Positions 1 through 9,360 of a stretch of 64,000 nucleotides of DNA are shown in pieces. The translations under genes and the position numbers were made by a program. The stretch covers positions 4,650 to 68,649 of the forward strand of contig JBAYUG010000006.1 in NCBI GenBank assembly GCA_041675325.1, written 5' to 3'. Position 1 is the stretch's first letter; each line of letters begins with the position of its first letter. Below the pieces are notes generated by a model that searched no databases, was not told where the DNA came from, and saw only the letters and a program-made list of their open reading frames with translations. Source of the stretch: CAIKZJ01 sp041675325 (GTDB lineage Bacteria > Bacteroidota > Ignavibacteria > Tepidaquicellales > Tepidaquicellaceae).

Positions 1-1
1 G

Positions 2-1648
2 GGCATTCTTGCAATCCGATTTCTAAATTCAATGACGGGATATGCATGCGGAGGCAGGTATATAAACCAGTACGAATCGAAACAGTATCTGTTCAGGACA
101 ACAAACAGTGGAGAGAACTGGACGCTTCTTTACCAATCGTTAGGTCTAATGACTTATGAAAATTTCACGGACGTCTTTCCGGTCGGAGATAGGATTTATT
201 TAACTAACGGAGGAACCAGCTCAATGAGTACGGTTGGGGGTATGCATGTTTCTACAAATAGCGGTGCAACATTTAACTCAATAACACCAATGTATGGCTC
301 AAGTTGTGATAAACTAAGTTTTATAAATGAGATGACGGGATATGTGAGTACAACTTACGGCACAGACATACCATGGATGAAAAGGCATATATTCAAAACA
401 ACAAACGGCGGTGCAAACTGGAGTATATCATTCAGGGATTCATCAATTTTGAACACCTTTGCACAAGGAAACCATAACATGATGTTTATAGACGCCAACA
501 ACGGATTTGCTTTATACAACAGGGGGACTTACACAAAGTTTGCGAAGACAACGAACGGAGGCGTTTCATGGGATACATCAGCAATGCCTTATAACAGGTT
601 TTCTACATTCTACTTTGTGAATGGAAGTACAGGCTGGGCTGCGGGATATTACTATCCTGACTCTGTGATGATATTAAAAACAACTAACAGCGGAACGAAT
701 TGGTTTGTGCAAAAGAAAGGCAACACAAATTTGTTCTCGATGTATTTTATAAATGATCTTACGGGCTGGGCTGCGGGTTTCAACGGGAAGATTTATAAAA
801 CAAATACAGGTGGAGATGTAAACGAAGCACCGGATTATTTCCCGATGAGCACCGGTAACATTTATGTATATCATACTTATACTGTATATCCGCCGTATTA
901 TTCCAGACAGAAGATTACAATATTGAAAGACAGCATAATGAACGGTAAGAAGTTTTACTATTTCTCGAATCCTTTGCCGGGAATGTGGAATTACGGGAAC
1001 TGGTACAGAGTGGACAACCAGACAGGGCTTTTAACAGGATATCAGCAGGGTTACAGCTGCAACAATTTAGCAAACGAGAGGAGAGCAGATTCGCTTTATA
1101 CGAAGAAAGGCGATACGCTCTGGAAATGCGATGGACCCATGCGTTCCATTTGTATAGATACTGCAAATTTATCCGTGTTGGGAGTTCCTTCCAAGCAAAA
1201 GACATTCCGTGAAGACGGGCTTATTTTAGTGGAAAGAACCTTCTCAAAATATTTTGGAATTACGAGTGTTTATACTTGGGAAATAACGGGCTCTACAACA
1301 TACTTAGTTGGATGCAGAATAAACGGAATAACATACGGAGATACGCTGCTGACGGGCGTTGAGAACGTTTCAACCGAAGTACCTGCGGCTTATTCGCTTG
1401 GGCAGAACTATCCGAATCCATTTAATCCTTCGACAGTAATCAAGTTTCAGGTGACGGATAACAGCGATGTGGTGATTAAAGTTTTTGATGTGCAGGGAAG
1501 AGAGGTGCGGACGCTGGTGAACGAGAGAATGCAATCGGGAACGTATGAAGTGGATTTTGACGGGAGCGGATTGACGAGCGGAGTGTATTTTTATAGAATG
1601 AGGGCTAGGGATTATATGGAGACAAAGAAAATGCTTCTGATAAAATAA
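2..1648 (+). CDS. Secreted YCF48/BNR-type repeat protein with T9SS C-terminal sorting domain (5' partial)
   Basis: The reading frame is open to the window edge, and residues before the first ATG (position 32) still match the internal repeat (FLNSMTGYACGG), so the start lies upstream. The visible part holds several copies of a WD/BNR-like unit with an F-[IV]-N-x-x-T-G-[YW] strand followed by K-T-T-N-[SG]-G-x-x-W, typical of YCF48-like beta-propellers. After about residue 270 a different middle region follows. The last 80 or so residues form a type A T9SS sorting domain (NYPNPFNPST, then GREV, SGVYFYRM, KKMLLIK). It is predicted to be exported by the Sec system, carried across the outer membrane by T9SS and then anchored or released. 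Ligand and function are unknown. The family call is firm; the role is not. Confidence 0.85.
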   Translation, partial: GILAIRFLNSMTGYACGGRYINQYESKQYLFRTTNSGENWTLLYQSLGLMTYENFTDVFPVGDRIYLTNGGTSSMSTVGGMHVSTNSGATFNSITPMYGSSCDKLSFINEMTGYVSTTYGTDIPWMKRHIFKTTNGGANWSISFRDSSILNTFAQGNHNMMFIDANNGFALYNRGTYTKFAKTTNGGVSWDTSAMPYNRFSTFYFVNGSTGWAAGYYYPDSVMILKTTNSGTNWFVQKKGNTNLFSMYFINDLTGWAAGFNGKIYKTNTGGDVNEAPDYFPMSTGNIYVYHTYTVYPPYYSRQKITILKDSIMNGKKFYYFSNPLPGMWNYGNWYRVDNQTGLLTGYQQGYSCNNLANERRADSLYTKKGDTLWKCDGPMRSICIDTANLSVLGVPSKQKTFREDGLILVERTFSKYFGITSVYTWEITGSTTYLVGCRINGITYGDTLLTGVENVSTEVPAAYSLGQNYPNPFNPSTVIKFQVTDNSDVVIKVFDVQGREVRTLVNERMQSGTYEVDFDGSGLTSGVYFYRMRARDYMETKKMLLIK

Positions 1649-1769
1649 TTATTTAGTACGAGATAATAATTTTAAAGCCTTACCTGACTACCGAATTTAT
1701 AAATATATTTTGAGGGGGGATTCTGTTATTTTGCAGCATACCTTTAAAATTTAATTTCTATTATATAAA

Positions 1770-3419
1770 ATGGCAAAGAATATAAAAGCACCGACAGGCA
1801 ATAAGATGTCATGCAAGAACTGGCAAGCAGAAGCAGCGATGAGAATGCTGATGAACAATCTTGACGGTGAAGTTGCAGAGCGCCCCGACGACCTTATAGT
1901 TTACGGAGGAAGCGGCAAGGCGGCACGCAACTGGGAATGTTATGAAGCAATAGTAGCAACCCTTAAGACTCTGGAGAATGATGAGACGATGCTCGTGCAG
2001 TCGGGGAAACCCGTTGCTGTTTTTAAAACTCACACGAACGCACCGAGAGTTATAATTTCAAACTCGCAGATTGTCCCCAAATGGGCTACGTGGGATGAGT
2101 TCAGAAGGCTTGAAGGGCTGGGGCTTACTATGTACGGACAGATGACAGCGGGTTCATGGATATACATTGGCTCGCAAGGAATTTTACAGGGCACTTATGA
2201 GACTTTCGCGGAATGTGCAAGAAAACATTTTAACAGCGATTTAAAAGGGAAGTTCGTGCTGACGTGCGGACTCGGCGGTATGGGCGGCGCACAGCCGCTG
2301 GCAGCAACACTGAACGGCGGTGTTATACTTGGTATTGACGTTGATAGGACAAGAATTCAAAAACGAATTGATACAGGTTACACAGACGTACTTGCAAAGG
2401 ACCTTGATGAAGCGTTGAAGCTGATTATGGACGCAAAGAAGGAAGGAAAATCTTTATCGGTAGGACTCGTAGGCAATGCTGGTGAAGTGCTGCCCGAGAT
2501 ACTCAAGAGGAATGTAATACCTGATGTTGTAACAGACCAGACATCCGCTCATGACATGCTAAACGGATATGTACCGATGGGAATGACTTTCGAGGATGCA
2601 TTAGCACTCAGAAAATCCGACACGAAGAAATATCAGGAACTTGCGCGCAAGACTGCGGTAATTCACTGCAAGACTATGTGGGAGTTTATGAAGAGGGGTG
2701 CAATAACTTTTGATTACGGAAACAATCTCCGAGGAGAAGCCGAAGCCAATGGATTTGCAGAAGCGTTTGAAATTCCGGGATTCGTACCCGAGTACATACG
2801 ACCTCTTTTCTGCGAGGGCAAGGGACCATTCAGATGGGTGGCGCTTTCCGGAGACCCACAGGATATTTTCACAACTGACGAAGCAATAATGGAAGCATTT
2901 CCTGAAAACAAACCTCTGCACAAGTGGCTGAAAGCAGCAAAGGAAAAGGTACACTTTCAGGGACTTCCTTCAAGGATATGCTGGCTGGGATACGGTGAAA
3001 GAGCAAAGGCAGGACTTATATTTAACGAACTCGTAAGAACAGGAAAAGTAAAAGCACCGATAGTAATAGGTCGTGACCATCTAGACTGCGGAAGCGTGGC
3101 TTCGCCAAACCGCGAAACAGAAAAGATGATGGACGGCTCGGACGCGATTGCTGACTGGCCAATACTTAACTTTGCATTGCATAACATCGGCGGTGCAAGC
3201 TGGGTGTCATTGCATCACGGCGGAGGTGTGGGAATAGGCAATTCAATACATTCGGGAATGGTGATTGTTGCAGACGGAACGGACGAAGCAAAAGCAAGAC
3301 TTGAAAGATGCCTGACATACGACCCTGCGATGGGAATTGTGAGACATGCGGATGCGGGATATGAAAAGGCAAAAGACGAAATGAGAAAGTTCGGAATAAG
3401 AATGCCGATGATAAAATAA
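1770..3419 (+). CDS. hutU: Urocanate hydratase
   Basis: Urocanase converts urocanate to 4-imidazolone-5-propionate, the second step of histidine breakdown in the cytoplasm. The 549-residue length fits the family (about 550-560). The Rossmann NAD-binding run GLGGMGGAQP lies at residues 167-176. Cys404 in RICWLGYGER is probably the active-site cysteine equivalent to Cys410 of the Pseudomonas enzyme, and the conserved DHLDxGSVASPNRETE block is present with Cys440 where Ser is common. No hutH, hutI or hutG lies beside it here, so the rest of the pathway must be elsewhere or absent. It follows the T9SS gene by 121 bp and is followed after 8 bp by pyrD, probably as a shared transcript. Confidence 0.96.
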   Translation: MAKNIKAPTGNKMSCKNWQAEAAMRMLMNNLDGEVAERPDDLIVYGGSGKAARNWECYEAIVATLKTLENDETMLVQSGKPVAVFKTHTNAPRVIISNSQIVPKWATWDEFRRLEGLGLTMYGQMTAGSWIYIGSQGILQGTYETFAECARKHFNSDLKGKFVLTCGLGGMGGAQPLAATLNGGVILGIDVDRTRIQKRIDTGYTDVLAKDLDEALKLIMDAKKEGKSLSVGLVGNAGEVLPEILKRNVIPDVVTDQTSAHDMLNGYVPMGMTFEDALALRKSDTKKYQELARKTAVIHCKTMWEFMKRGAITFDYGNNLRGEAEANGFAEAFEIPGFVPEYIRPLFCEGKGPFRWVALSGDPQDIFTTDEAIMEAFPENKPLHKWLKAAKEKVHFQGLPSRICWLGYGERAKAGLIFNELVRTGKVKAPIVIGRDHLDCGSVASPNRETEKMMDGSDAIADWPILNFALHNIGGASWVSLHHGGGVGIGNSIHSGMVIVADGTDEAKARLERCLTYDPAMGIVRHADAGYEKAKDEMRKFGIRMPMIK

Positions 3420-3427
3420 CTTGAAAA

Positions 3428-4453
3428 GTGATATATAAAATATTACGCTCAATACTTTTTAAGTTTGACCCTGAAACTGTACACAACATGGTTTTCAGGG
3501 TTATACCTTTGATAAGATGGTCATTTCCTATGCTAAGACCTTTTTATTCCTTTGAAGATGTATCCAACAAATTCACGATAAAGAATTTGAAATTCAGGAA
3601 CAGACTTGGCGTTGCGGCGGGACTCGATAAGAACGGAGAGCTGATTGAATTCTGGGATGCTGTGGGATTTTCACATGTTGAGGTTGGCACAGTAACTCCC
3701 CTTCCGCAAGAGGGCAACCCAAAGCCGCGTCTTTTCAGGCTTATCAAGGATGATGGTATAATTAACAGGATGGGATTTAATAATGAAGGAGCTGAGAAAC
3801 TAAGAGAGAATATTTTAAATGCAAAGAAGAAAACAAGAAAAGATTTTATAGTTGGGGTTAACATTGGCAAGAACAAAGATACACCTCTTGAAAAAGCATC
3901 GGAAGATTACGTGAAATGTCTTGAAGTACTTTACGATGCGGGTGATTATTTTACTGTGAACATATCCTCGCCGAACACAGAAGGGCTTAGAACATTGCAG
4001 GGAGATGAACAGCTAAACAGTCTGTTGTTTGAGATAATAATGAAACGAAATGAGATTGTTAAGACGAAGGGACTTCCGGAGAAATGCATATTCCTGAAGA
4101 TAGCGCCTGACCTGAACGATGAAGAGATACAAAACATTTATAAGATAGCTTTGAATTACGGACTTAACGGAATTGTTGCAACTAATACTACCATAACAAG
4201 AGAGAATCTGGTTACAACAATAAACGAAGACGGTGGACTGAGCGGCAAGCCTGTAAAAGGAATGTCCGACACAGTTTTGAAGAAACTGAATGAACTTAAT
4301 GAAGGAAATAAGGATTTCGTATTGATAGGAGCGGGCGGAGTGTTTAATAAGTCAGACTACAAAGACAAGATGATACTCGGCGCTGAGATAGTTCAGGTTT
4401 ACACAGGATTAATATATGAAGGATTCGGAATAACCAATAATATATTAAAATAA
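3428..4453 (+). CDS. pyrD: Dihydroorotate dehydrogenase (quinone), class 2
   Basis: This FMN enzyme oxidises dihydroorotate to orotate in pyrimidine synthesis and passes electrons to quinone at the inner membrane. The class 2 assignment rests on the N-terminal helical extension (residues 1-45) that forms the quinone tunnel, and on Ser181 in NISSPNTEGLR as catalytic base (class 1 enzymes use Cys). FMN-contacting segments AAGLDKNG (63-70) and IGAGGV near the C-terminus are present. The start is GTG at 3428, since no ATG fits and the amphipathic N-terminus begins there. It sits 8 bp after hutU and 3 bp before the rhomboid gene, so the three probably form one operon. Confidence 0.95.
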   Translation: MIYKILRSILFKFDPETVHNMVFRVIPLIRWSFPMLRPFYSFEDVSNKFTIKNLKFRNRLGVAAGLDKNGELIEFWDAVGFSHVEVGTVTPLPQEGNPKPRLFRLIKDDGIINRMGFNNEGAEKLRENILNAKKKTRKDFIVGVNIGKNKDTPLEKASEDYVKCLEVLYDAGDYFTVNISSPNTEGLRTLQGDEQLNSLLFEIIMKRNEIVKTKGLPEKCIFLKIAPDLNDEEIQNIYKIALNYGLNGIVATNTTITRENLVTTINEDGGLSGKPVKGMSDTVLKKLNELNEGNKDFVLIGAGGVFNKSDYKDKMILGAEIVQVYTGLIYEGFGITNNILK

Positions 4454-4456
4454 AGA

Positions 4457-5071
4457 ATGGACTCACCAGTAACATATACATTACTTTTCGCAAACATTGC
4501 TATTTATGTATGGATAACATACATGAAGCCTGAACTCTTTGAGAAGTTTGCAGAGCGGCCGTATGAAATAGTTAATCATCATAAATATTATCAGATAGTA
4601 ACTTCGGCATTTCTTCATGCAGACCTGATGCACATAGGTTTTAACATGTTTACGCTGTTTTCGTTTGGACCTGTACTGGAGGGAATGTTTGTAATGAACT
4701 TCGGACAGATTCAGGGAAGTTTATATTTCTTTTTGATTTACTTTATAAGTTTATTATCGGGTTCGCTTTTAACGCTGGTGTTTAATTATAAAAATCCGGG
4801 TTACGTAGCAGTCGGAGCTTCGGGGGCAATCTCGGGAATAATATTTTCTTATGTTCTCTTTTTTCCTTTCAGCAAACTTCTGGTATTCTTTATACCGATG
4901 CCGGCATTCCTGTTTGCATTTGTTTATGTGGGGGTATCAATTTATGGAGTTAAGAATAAGTTCGGAAACATAGGTCACGAGGCACATCTGGGCGGAGCGC
5001 TTGGAGGAGTATTAGCTACATTTCTACTGATAGACGGTGCATTTAGGTTCTTTCTGACACACTTCAGTTAG
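4457..5071 (+). CDS. Rhomboid-family intramembrane serine protease
   Basis: A 204-residue polytopic membrane protein with about six hydrophobic segments. The catalytic dyad is visible as Ser122 in GASGAISG and His177 in HEAHLGG. The HxxxxHxxxN motif of TM2 is present (His54, His59, Asn63). Rhomboids cleave transmembrane substrates within the bilayer; the substrate here cannot be predicted. The gene starts 3 bp after pyrD. Its stop overlaps the stop of the convergent membrane-protein gene at 5068, with no room for a separate terminator. Confidence 0.93.
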   Translation: MDSPVTYTLLFANIAIYVWITYMKPELFEKFAERPYEIVNHHKYYQIVTSAFLHADLMHIGFNMFTLFSFGPVLEGMFVMNFGQIQGSLYFFLIYFISLLSGSLLTLVFNYKNPGYVAVGASGAISGIIFSYVLFFPFSKLLVFFIPMPAFLFAFVYVGVSIYGVKNKFGNIGHEAHLGGALGGVLATFLLIDGAFRFFLTHFS

Positions 5072-5499
5072 TTATTGTAAGTACGTTTCAGAACAAACTT
5101 ATCCACTACAGTGAAAAGTACAATTGCCAGTCCGATACCCATTATGTACAGGACAGTATCACCAGAAAGCGACAATCCGAACAATCCGAAAAACTTCTGG
5201 CTAATTCCATTGATGAAAGAATATATCGTAGAAAGGAATCCTTCGGCAGCAGGATTTTCTTCCTGAATTTGGTTTCCCAACAAAGCAGCAAGAATAACTG
5301 CCGATATAATTATTGAACCGATAATTCCTATCACAAAAATATTCAGAGCCCTAAAAGTTTTCTTATCTTCTTTCTGAAACGCCTTTGTGAGTTCGATTTC
5401 TAGCATAAGTTTTGCAGTGAAGTCATCGCTTGTTCTTTCGAGCATCGAGGACTTCATTCCGTTATCGAGAAATTCGTTTATATTATTTGATTCGTTCAT
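5068..5499 (-). CDS. Two-TM membrane protein downstream of an ECF sigma factor (possible anti-sigma role)
   Basis: 143 residues: a charged N-terminal cytoplasmic stretch (1-48), a first hydrophobic helix (about 50-70), a loop of about 40 residues, and a second helix (about 108-132) before a basic end. No zinc-binding HxxxCxxC anti-sigma motif is visible, so an anti-sigma role is only inferred from its position 5 bp after the sigma gene, where ECF regulators usually lie. It is probably the last gene of the operon reading down from 8020. I do not recognise a named family. Confidence 0.7.
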   Translation of the reverse strand: MNESNNINEFLDNGMKSSMLERTSDDFTAKLMLEIELTKAFQKEDKKTFRALNIFVIGIIGSIIISAVILAALLGNQIQEENPAAEGFLSTIYSFINGISQKFFGLFGLSLSGDTVLYIMGIGLAIVLFTVVDKFVLKRTYNN

Positions 5500-5504
5500 T
5501 TATA

Positions 5505-6158
5505 TTAAACTTTTATGTAATCCAGTAACTCTTCCCTTTTAAAAGCACGGAAGAGCAAATCTTTTAATTTTTCCTTTGCCCTGAAGATTCTGTTCTTAAC
5601 AGTGCCAACGGGGATTTTCAAAATCTGAGAAATCTCTTCGTGCGACAAATCATTAAGGAAGAACATATTCAATATTACCGAATACTGTTCCGGAATAGAA
5701 TTTATGTAATCATTAATTATCTTTTTCACCTCACCCTGTTCGATAATTTTCTCGGTTGAATAATCATCCGAGTTGTACATCGTCTTATCAATTTTCGACT
5801 CATAGTTCTTGACGAGTTCATCACCGTCGCTGTGTGTGGCATCATTAATCTCTATAGAACTTACATTAAAACTCTTAACGTTGTACTTTCTGTACAGATC
5901 AATTGCCGAGTTATAAACAATTGTATAAAAATACGTTGAGAACTTTGCTTTTGCTTCAAAACTATTGCTCATTAAAGCTTTATACAATCTTAAGAATGCT
6001 TCCTGAAGTGAGTCTTCTGCTTCCTCCCTGTTTTTCAGAATCTTAAGGGTGAGCGAAAACGCTCTATCTTTATAGGTATCAACAATCTCGACGAACAGAT
6101 TAGTCTCACCCTTCTGGATTCTGTGGATTATTTCTGGACTCACTTCGTTCACAGACAT
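5505..6158 (-). CDS. RNA polymerase ECF-family sigma factor (sigma-70 family)
   Basis: 217 residues with sigma region 2 (about 20-85, including KNREEAEDSLQEAFLRLYKAL) and region 4 (about 150-205, with IPVGTVKNRIFRAKEKLKDLL as the helix-turn-helix). The region 2-4 linker is longer than usual (about 90-150) and acidic. ECF sigma factors redirect RNA polymerase to a small regulon, often for envelope stress. Its ATG abuts the stop of the DUF4097 gene (TAGATG), so it is translationally coupled. Unusually, the sigma gene lies fourth in its operon rather than first. The promoter it recognises is unknown. Confidence 0.93.
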   Translation of the reverse strand: MSVNEVSPEIIHRIQKGETNLFVEIVDTYKDRAFSLTLKILKNREEAEDSLQEAFLRLYKALMSNSFEAKAKFSTYFYTIVYNSAIDLYRKYNVKSFNVSSIEINDATHSDGDELVKNYESKIDKTMYNSDDYSTEKIIEQGEVKKIINDYINSIPEQYSVILNMFFLNDLSHEEISQILKIPVGTVKNRIFRAKEKLKDLLFRAFKREELLDYIKV

Positions 6159-6968
6159 CTAATCCTTATTAATTTTAATTTCACCGTTTGTTGTTTGCAA
6201 TTTAACTTTTGCATCACCATTTCCAAGCGTTCCTCTAAATTCTTTTTTATCTTCATCAATACCGCCGAAATTTAAATTCCTTCTTTTGATGTGTCCATTG
6301 GTTGTTTTTGCATCAAACACACCTGAGAAATTTTCACCTACTACTAATTTAATATTACCGTTTGTAGTTTCAAAATCAAGACTTTTTGTCGAGTCGAGTT
6401 TAGCGGAAATGTCACCATTAGTCATCTCTACATTAATCATGCCGTAAACGTTATTCAATTTAATGTCTCCGTTTGTCATATCTACTTTAACGTCGTTATT
6501 AATGTCTTTCATATCAACGATATTGTTCGTTCCTTCAATTTCGATACTTATTTCCGCCGGAATGTATATTACATAATTAATCTGTGTTGAATGATGCATA
6601 TTAAACTGAATATGAAAATCCGACCTATCTTTATTAAGAACATCACCAAGTCTTAAAGTATTTCCAGTAGAGTCTATATCAATGTTTATACCCTTTAAAG
6701 GTTCATCCAGTTCTTTTTTAGTAACATACTTTGTTATTTCAGCCTTTACTGTGATGAGGCTGTCATTATCGCTTTTTCTAATTTTTACATCACCGTTCAG
6801 ATCTTCTACAATCAACTTCTGAAAGTTTGAAGCTTTGAACTTATACTCTCTTGATTCGGTTTTCTCGTATTTTTTCTTAAACAGACTGCAACCCTGGAAG
6901 GAAATCAGGACGACAGATGTTAGAGCAAGAAGTAGAACCCAAACGATTAGTCTCTTTTTATTTTCCAT
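6159..6968 (-). CDS. DUF4097-type putative adhesin lipoprotein
   Basis: 269 residues with an N-terminal lipoprotein signal peptide (basic start, hydrophobic core, lipobox FQGC near residue 27). The rest is a right-handed repeat of short strands with recurring TTNGxIK / MTNGDIK units (about 150-265), as in the DUF4097 adhesin-like family often found beside ECF sigma factors. It is predicted to be anchored in the membrane and to face the periplasm or cell surface; the ligand is unknown. It is coupled to the sigma factor gene on its 3' side and lies 11 bp after the DUF6249-like gene. Confidence 0.82.
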   Translation of the reverse strand: MENKKRLIVWVLLLALTSVVLISFQGCSLFKKKYEKTESREYKFKASNFQKLIVEDLNGDVKIRKSDNDSLITVKAEITKYVTKKELDEPLKGINIDIDSTGNTLRLGDVLNKDRSDFHIQFNMHHSTQINYVIYIPAEISIEIEGTNNIVDMKDINNDVKVDMTNGDIKLNNVYGMINVEMTNGDISAKLDSTKSLDFETTNGNIKLVVGENFSGVFDAKTTNGHIKRRNLNFGGIDEDKKEFRGTLGNGDAKVKLQTTNGEIKINKD

Positions 6969-6979
6969 TTTTGTAAGGT

Positions 6980-7390
6980 TTAATTGTTTGGTAAAGTTGG
7001 TTTTGTTTCTGCCGGTTTATTGTCTGACTTACTGTTTGCGATTAAGAAATAAACTACAAATCCTAATCCGATAAAGAATATCACAAGCCCAGATGTAACG
7101 CCGTCGCTTAAATCGTACATTTGTTCGAGAATGTTGGCGGTGAATATTCCTGCTCCGAGGAAGAGGAATAAGATACCCCATTTTAATGCACCGAAAGCAT
7201 TGCGGGGTTTTTTATCTACATTCGTAAAATATTTCTTTGCTTCATCCGGTGAGATTCCTTTTTCTATCAATCTCATTCTTTCTCTATGTTTGGTGTAGAT
7301 TGCCCAAAGAATTATTATTGCCGGAAACCCGAATATGAAAATAAATGCAAATATCGGGACAACTATGTTTTCTAAATCTTTGCCTGTCAT
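6980..7390 (-). CDS. DUF6249-like membrane protein
   Basis: 136 residues with three hydrophobic helices (about 9-30, 67-86, 96-115). The short cytoplasmic segment after helix 1 reads HRERMRLIEKGISPDEAKKYF; the arrangement of a TM helix followed by R-x-x-L-I-E-K-G is typical of DUF6249/DUF6768-type proteins found in sigma-factor operons. The C-terminal tail is polar. It belongs to the operon with the DUF4097 lipoprotein and the ECF sigma factor, and a role in envelope sensing is inference from context only. Confidence 0.72.
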   Translation of the reverse strand: MTGKDLENIVVPIFAFIFIFGFPAIIILWAIYTKHRERMRLIEKGISPDEAKKYFTNVDKKPRNAFGALKWGILFLFLGAGIFTANILEQMYDLSDGVTSGLVIFFIGLGFVVYFLIANSKSDNKPAETKPTLPNN

Positions 7391-7450
7391 TTTTAAATCT
7401 CCTTTCGTTTTTTCTTGTTGAGACGTAATACTAAAGCAAAAGGTTTCATA

Positions 7451-8020
7451 TCACTCATAAGATTTAATGTAATTAGCATTCCACTTCTCAACTTTGGAAA
7501 GCATGTTATCAACATTATAATACATTGGTTCATACCAGGATTTACTTTCAAAATGCTGTTTAATGCTTTGATTTGAAGTGAAAATATAGCCGTGTCTGGC
7601 GTATATCTCATTCCGCATTACACTAAGTTCCCATCTTGTCCTGCCCGAAATATCATTATAATTCAAATACCTGAGAGAGCCTTCAGGGTAACTTCCGGGG
7701 GTATCGTAATTATTTCTTTCAACTCTTGTGTTCCGGTTTGAAGAAGTATTTCTGCGAGTATCTTCCCGAGAGTCGTTTCTGTTCTTTTCCATATCGAGCT
7801 CTTTCTCTTTAAGTTCAAGCTCCTTTTCCTTAAGCTCAAGTTCTTTCCTTTTAAGTGCATCGTTTTCATTTGTTTTGTCGGGCGGTAATTCTTTATTGTC
7901 AGTTGTAACCTGTTCCTTTTTGTCTGAATCAGTTTTCTTGCTGTCCTGCAACAATGATTTAATTTTATTGCATCCGGCAAATAAGAATAGCAGCAGAGTA
8001 AAAATAATAATCTTTTTCAT
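7451..8020 (-). CDS. YARHG-domain lipoprotein with a charged coiled coil
   Basis: 189 residues. The lipoprotein signal peptide ends at Cys17 (LFAGC). A highly charged region follows (20-100) containing a KELELKEKELE-type heptad repeat likely to form a coiled coil, then a Ser/Asn/Arg-rich linker. The C-terminal YARHG domain (about 120-185) shows NEIYARHGYIF and the downstream SWYEP, as in extracellular YARHG proteins of Bacteroidota and Firmicutes. It is probably the first gene of the operon continuing into the DUF6249, DUF4097 and sigma genes (60 bp gap to the next). Binding partner unknown. Confidence 0.85.
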   Translation of the reverse strand: MKKIIIFTLLLFLFAGCNKIKSLLQDSKKTDSDKKEQVTTDNKELPPDKTNENDALKRKELELKEKELELKEKELDMEKNRNDSREDTRRNTSSNRNTRVERNNYDTPGSYPEGSLRYLNYNDISGRTRWELSVMRNEIYARHGYIFTSNQSIKQHFESKSWYEPMYYNVDNMLSKVEKWNANYIKSYE

Positions 8021-8098
8021 AATATATTATTTTGTTTTGGTTGGACAACACCTGACTCAAATTTAAAGTTAATGTCTTGTAAAGTCAAGTAATAATGA

Positions 8099-8124
8099 AA
8101 AAGGCCATCAAACGATGACCTTTT
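8099..8124 (-). terminator. Rho-independent terminator after kamA
   Basis: An imperfect inverted repeat (AAAAGG-C-CATC / GATG-A-CCTTTT, AAAC loop) lies 32 bp beyond the lysine 2,3-aminomutase stop. On the minus strand the stem is followed by a run of T. It separates the kamA operon from the YARHG/sigma operon downstream. Confidence 0.7.
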
Positions 8125-8155
8125 GTATAAGTAATATATCTTTTAAGTATTAATT

Positions 8156-9316
8156 TTAGTCGCTCATAACAGGCTGTTTCAGGTTCTTAACCAGGTCGGC
8201 ATCAGTAATAACCTGCTGTTGTTTCTTTCTTTTATTCTTTCTTAGATATGCATTTTTATCTGTTGTCTGAGATTCGTCTTTTGGTTCAGGATATTCATAA
8301 ATATTATACTTGAAGTTACGAAGTATAATTTTATTCTCATCCTTTGAAATAACATAGTTCGGAAGCATTGGAATCTTGCCGCCGCCTCCCGGAGCATCTA
8401 TAACGAACTGAGGCACTGCGAGTCCGGAGATATGTCCGCGGAGTTTATCCATAATATCCAAACCAACGCTTAAAGGTGTTCTGAAATGGTTTGCACCTTT
8501 TGTAAGGTCAGCCTGATATATATAATAAGGACGGACTCTCATAGCGAGGAGACCTTTCATAAGTTCTCTCATAGTATCGGCATTATCGTTAACGCCTTTC
8601 ATCAATACTGCCTGATTACCGACCGGGCAGCCTGCATCAGCAAGCATTGCACAGGCGGCTTTACTTTCCTCTGTAATTTCCCAGGGATGATTGAAGTGAG
8701 TATTAATATAGATAGGGTGATACTTCTTAAGCATATTAACAAGTTTAGGCGTTACTCTCTGAGGAAGAACACATGGCATTTTCGTACCAAGCCGAATAAT
8801 TTGTATATGCTTAATTTCACGGAGGCGAACAAGGATTTTTTCAAGCATGGCATCCGTCAGCATTAACGGGTCACCACCGGAAAGTATAACATCGCTTATT
8901 TCCGTGTGCTGCTCGAGGTAGTTGAAAGCAGATTCGAAAGTTCTCATAGATATTTTATGCGAGTCGCCGACTTTACGCTTACGGGTGCAGAACCTGCAGT
9001 AGAGTCCGCATTGCGAAGTCACGAGAAAGAGAGCTCTATCGGGATATCTGTGAGTGATGTTCGGAACAGGACTCATATCATCTTCATTCAATGGGTCTTC
9101 CGGTGCATCGATATCTTCTAGCTCAACTTCGTCGGGAACACACTGACGCCAGATAGGGTCGTTGGGTTCTCTAATAAGGGATAAATAGTAAGGGTTAATC
9201 CTTGCCTGAAAGAACTTATCAAGTTTCAGAGCAACCTCACGTTTAATCCCAAATTTGTCGACGAGCTGGTCAACAGAATGAACACTGTCGCGAATCATTT
9301 GTTGCCAAAGTTCCAT
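8156..9316 (-). CDS. kamA: L-lysine 2,3-aminomutase (radical SAM, PLP)
   Basis: Converts L-lysine to L-beta-lysine using SAM, a 4Fe-4S cluster and PLP. 386 residues, close to the clostridial enzyme. The cluster cysteines are Cys103, Cys107 and Cys110 (CGLYCRFC), the SAM-contact GGDP is at 147-150, and the PLP lysine is Lys314 in DAPGGGGK. Asp270 (QADLTKG) and Asp307 (IDAPGG) are 37 residues apart, exactly as Asp293 and Asp330 that bind the substrate epsilon-amino group in the Clostridium subterminale enzyme. This supports lysine rather than glutamate as substrate. Full length and this operon context argue against the EF-P-modifying EpmB. It is the last gene of the ATP-grasp/ATP-grasp/GNAT/kamA operon, 45 bp after the GNAT gene. 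Confidence 0.93.
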   Translation of the reverse strand: MELWQQMIRDSVHSVDQLVDKFGIKREVALKLDKFFQARINPYYLSLIREPNDPIWRQCVPDEVELEDIDAPEDPLNEDDMSPVPNITHRYPDRALFLVTSQCGLYCRFCTRKRKVGDSHKISMRTFESAFNYLEQHTEISDVILSGGDPLMLTDAMLEKILVRLREIKHIQIIRLGTKMPCVLPQRVTPKLVNMLKKYHPIYINTHFNHPWEITEESKAACAMLADAGCPVGNQAVLMKGVNDNADTMRELMKGLLAMRVRPYYIYQADLTKGANHFRTPLSVGLDIMDKLRGHISGLAVPQFVIDAPGGGGKIPMLPNYVISKDENKIILRNFKYNIYEYPEPKDESQTTDKNAYLRKNKRKKQQQVITDADLVKNLKQPVMSD

Positions 9317-9360
9317 AAAGTTTTCCTTATATTAGTTTTTAAATAATCTTAAACTTTTTA

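Noticed and set aside
8486..9121. Plus-strand ORFs opposite kamA
   Set aside because: Antisense shadows of a clearly conserved enzyme; no motifs.
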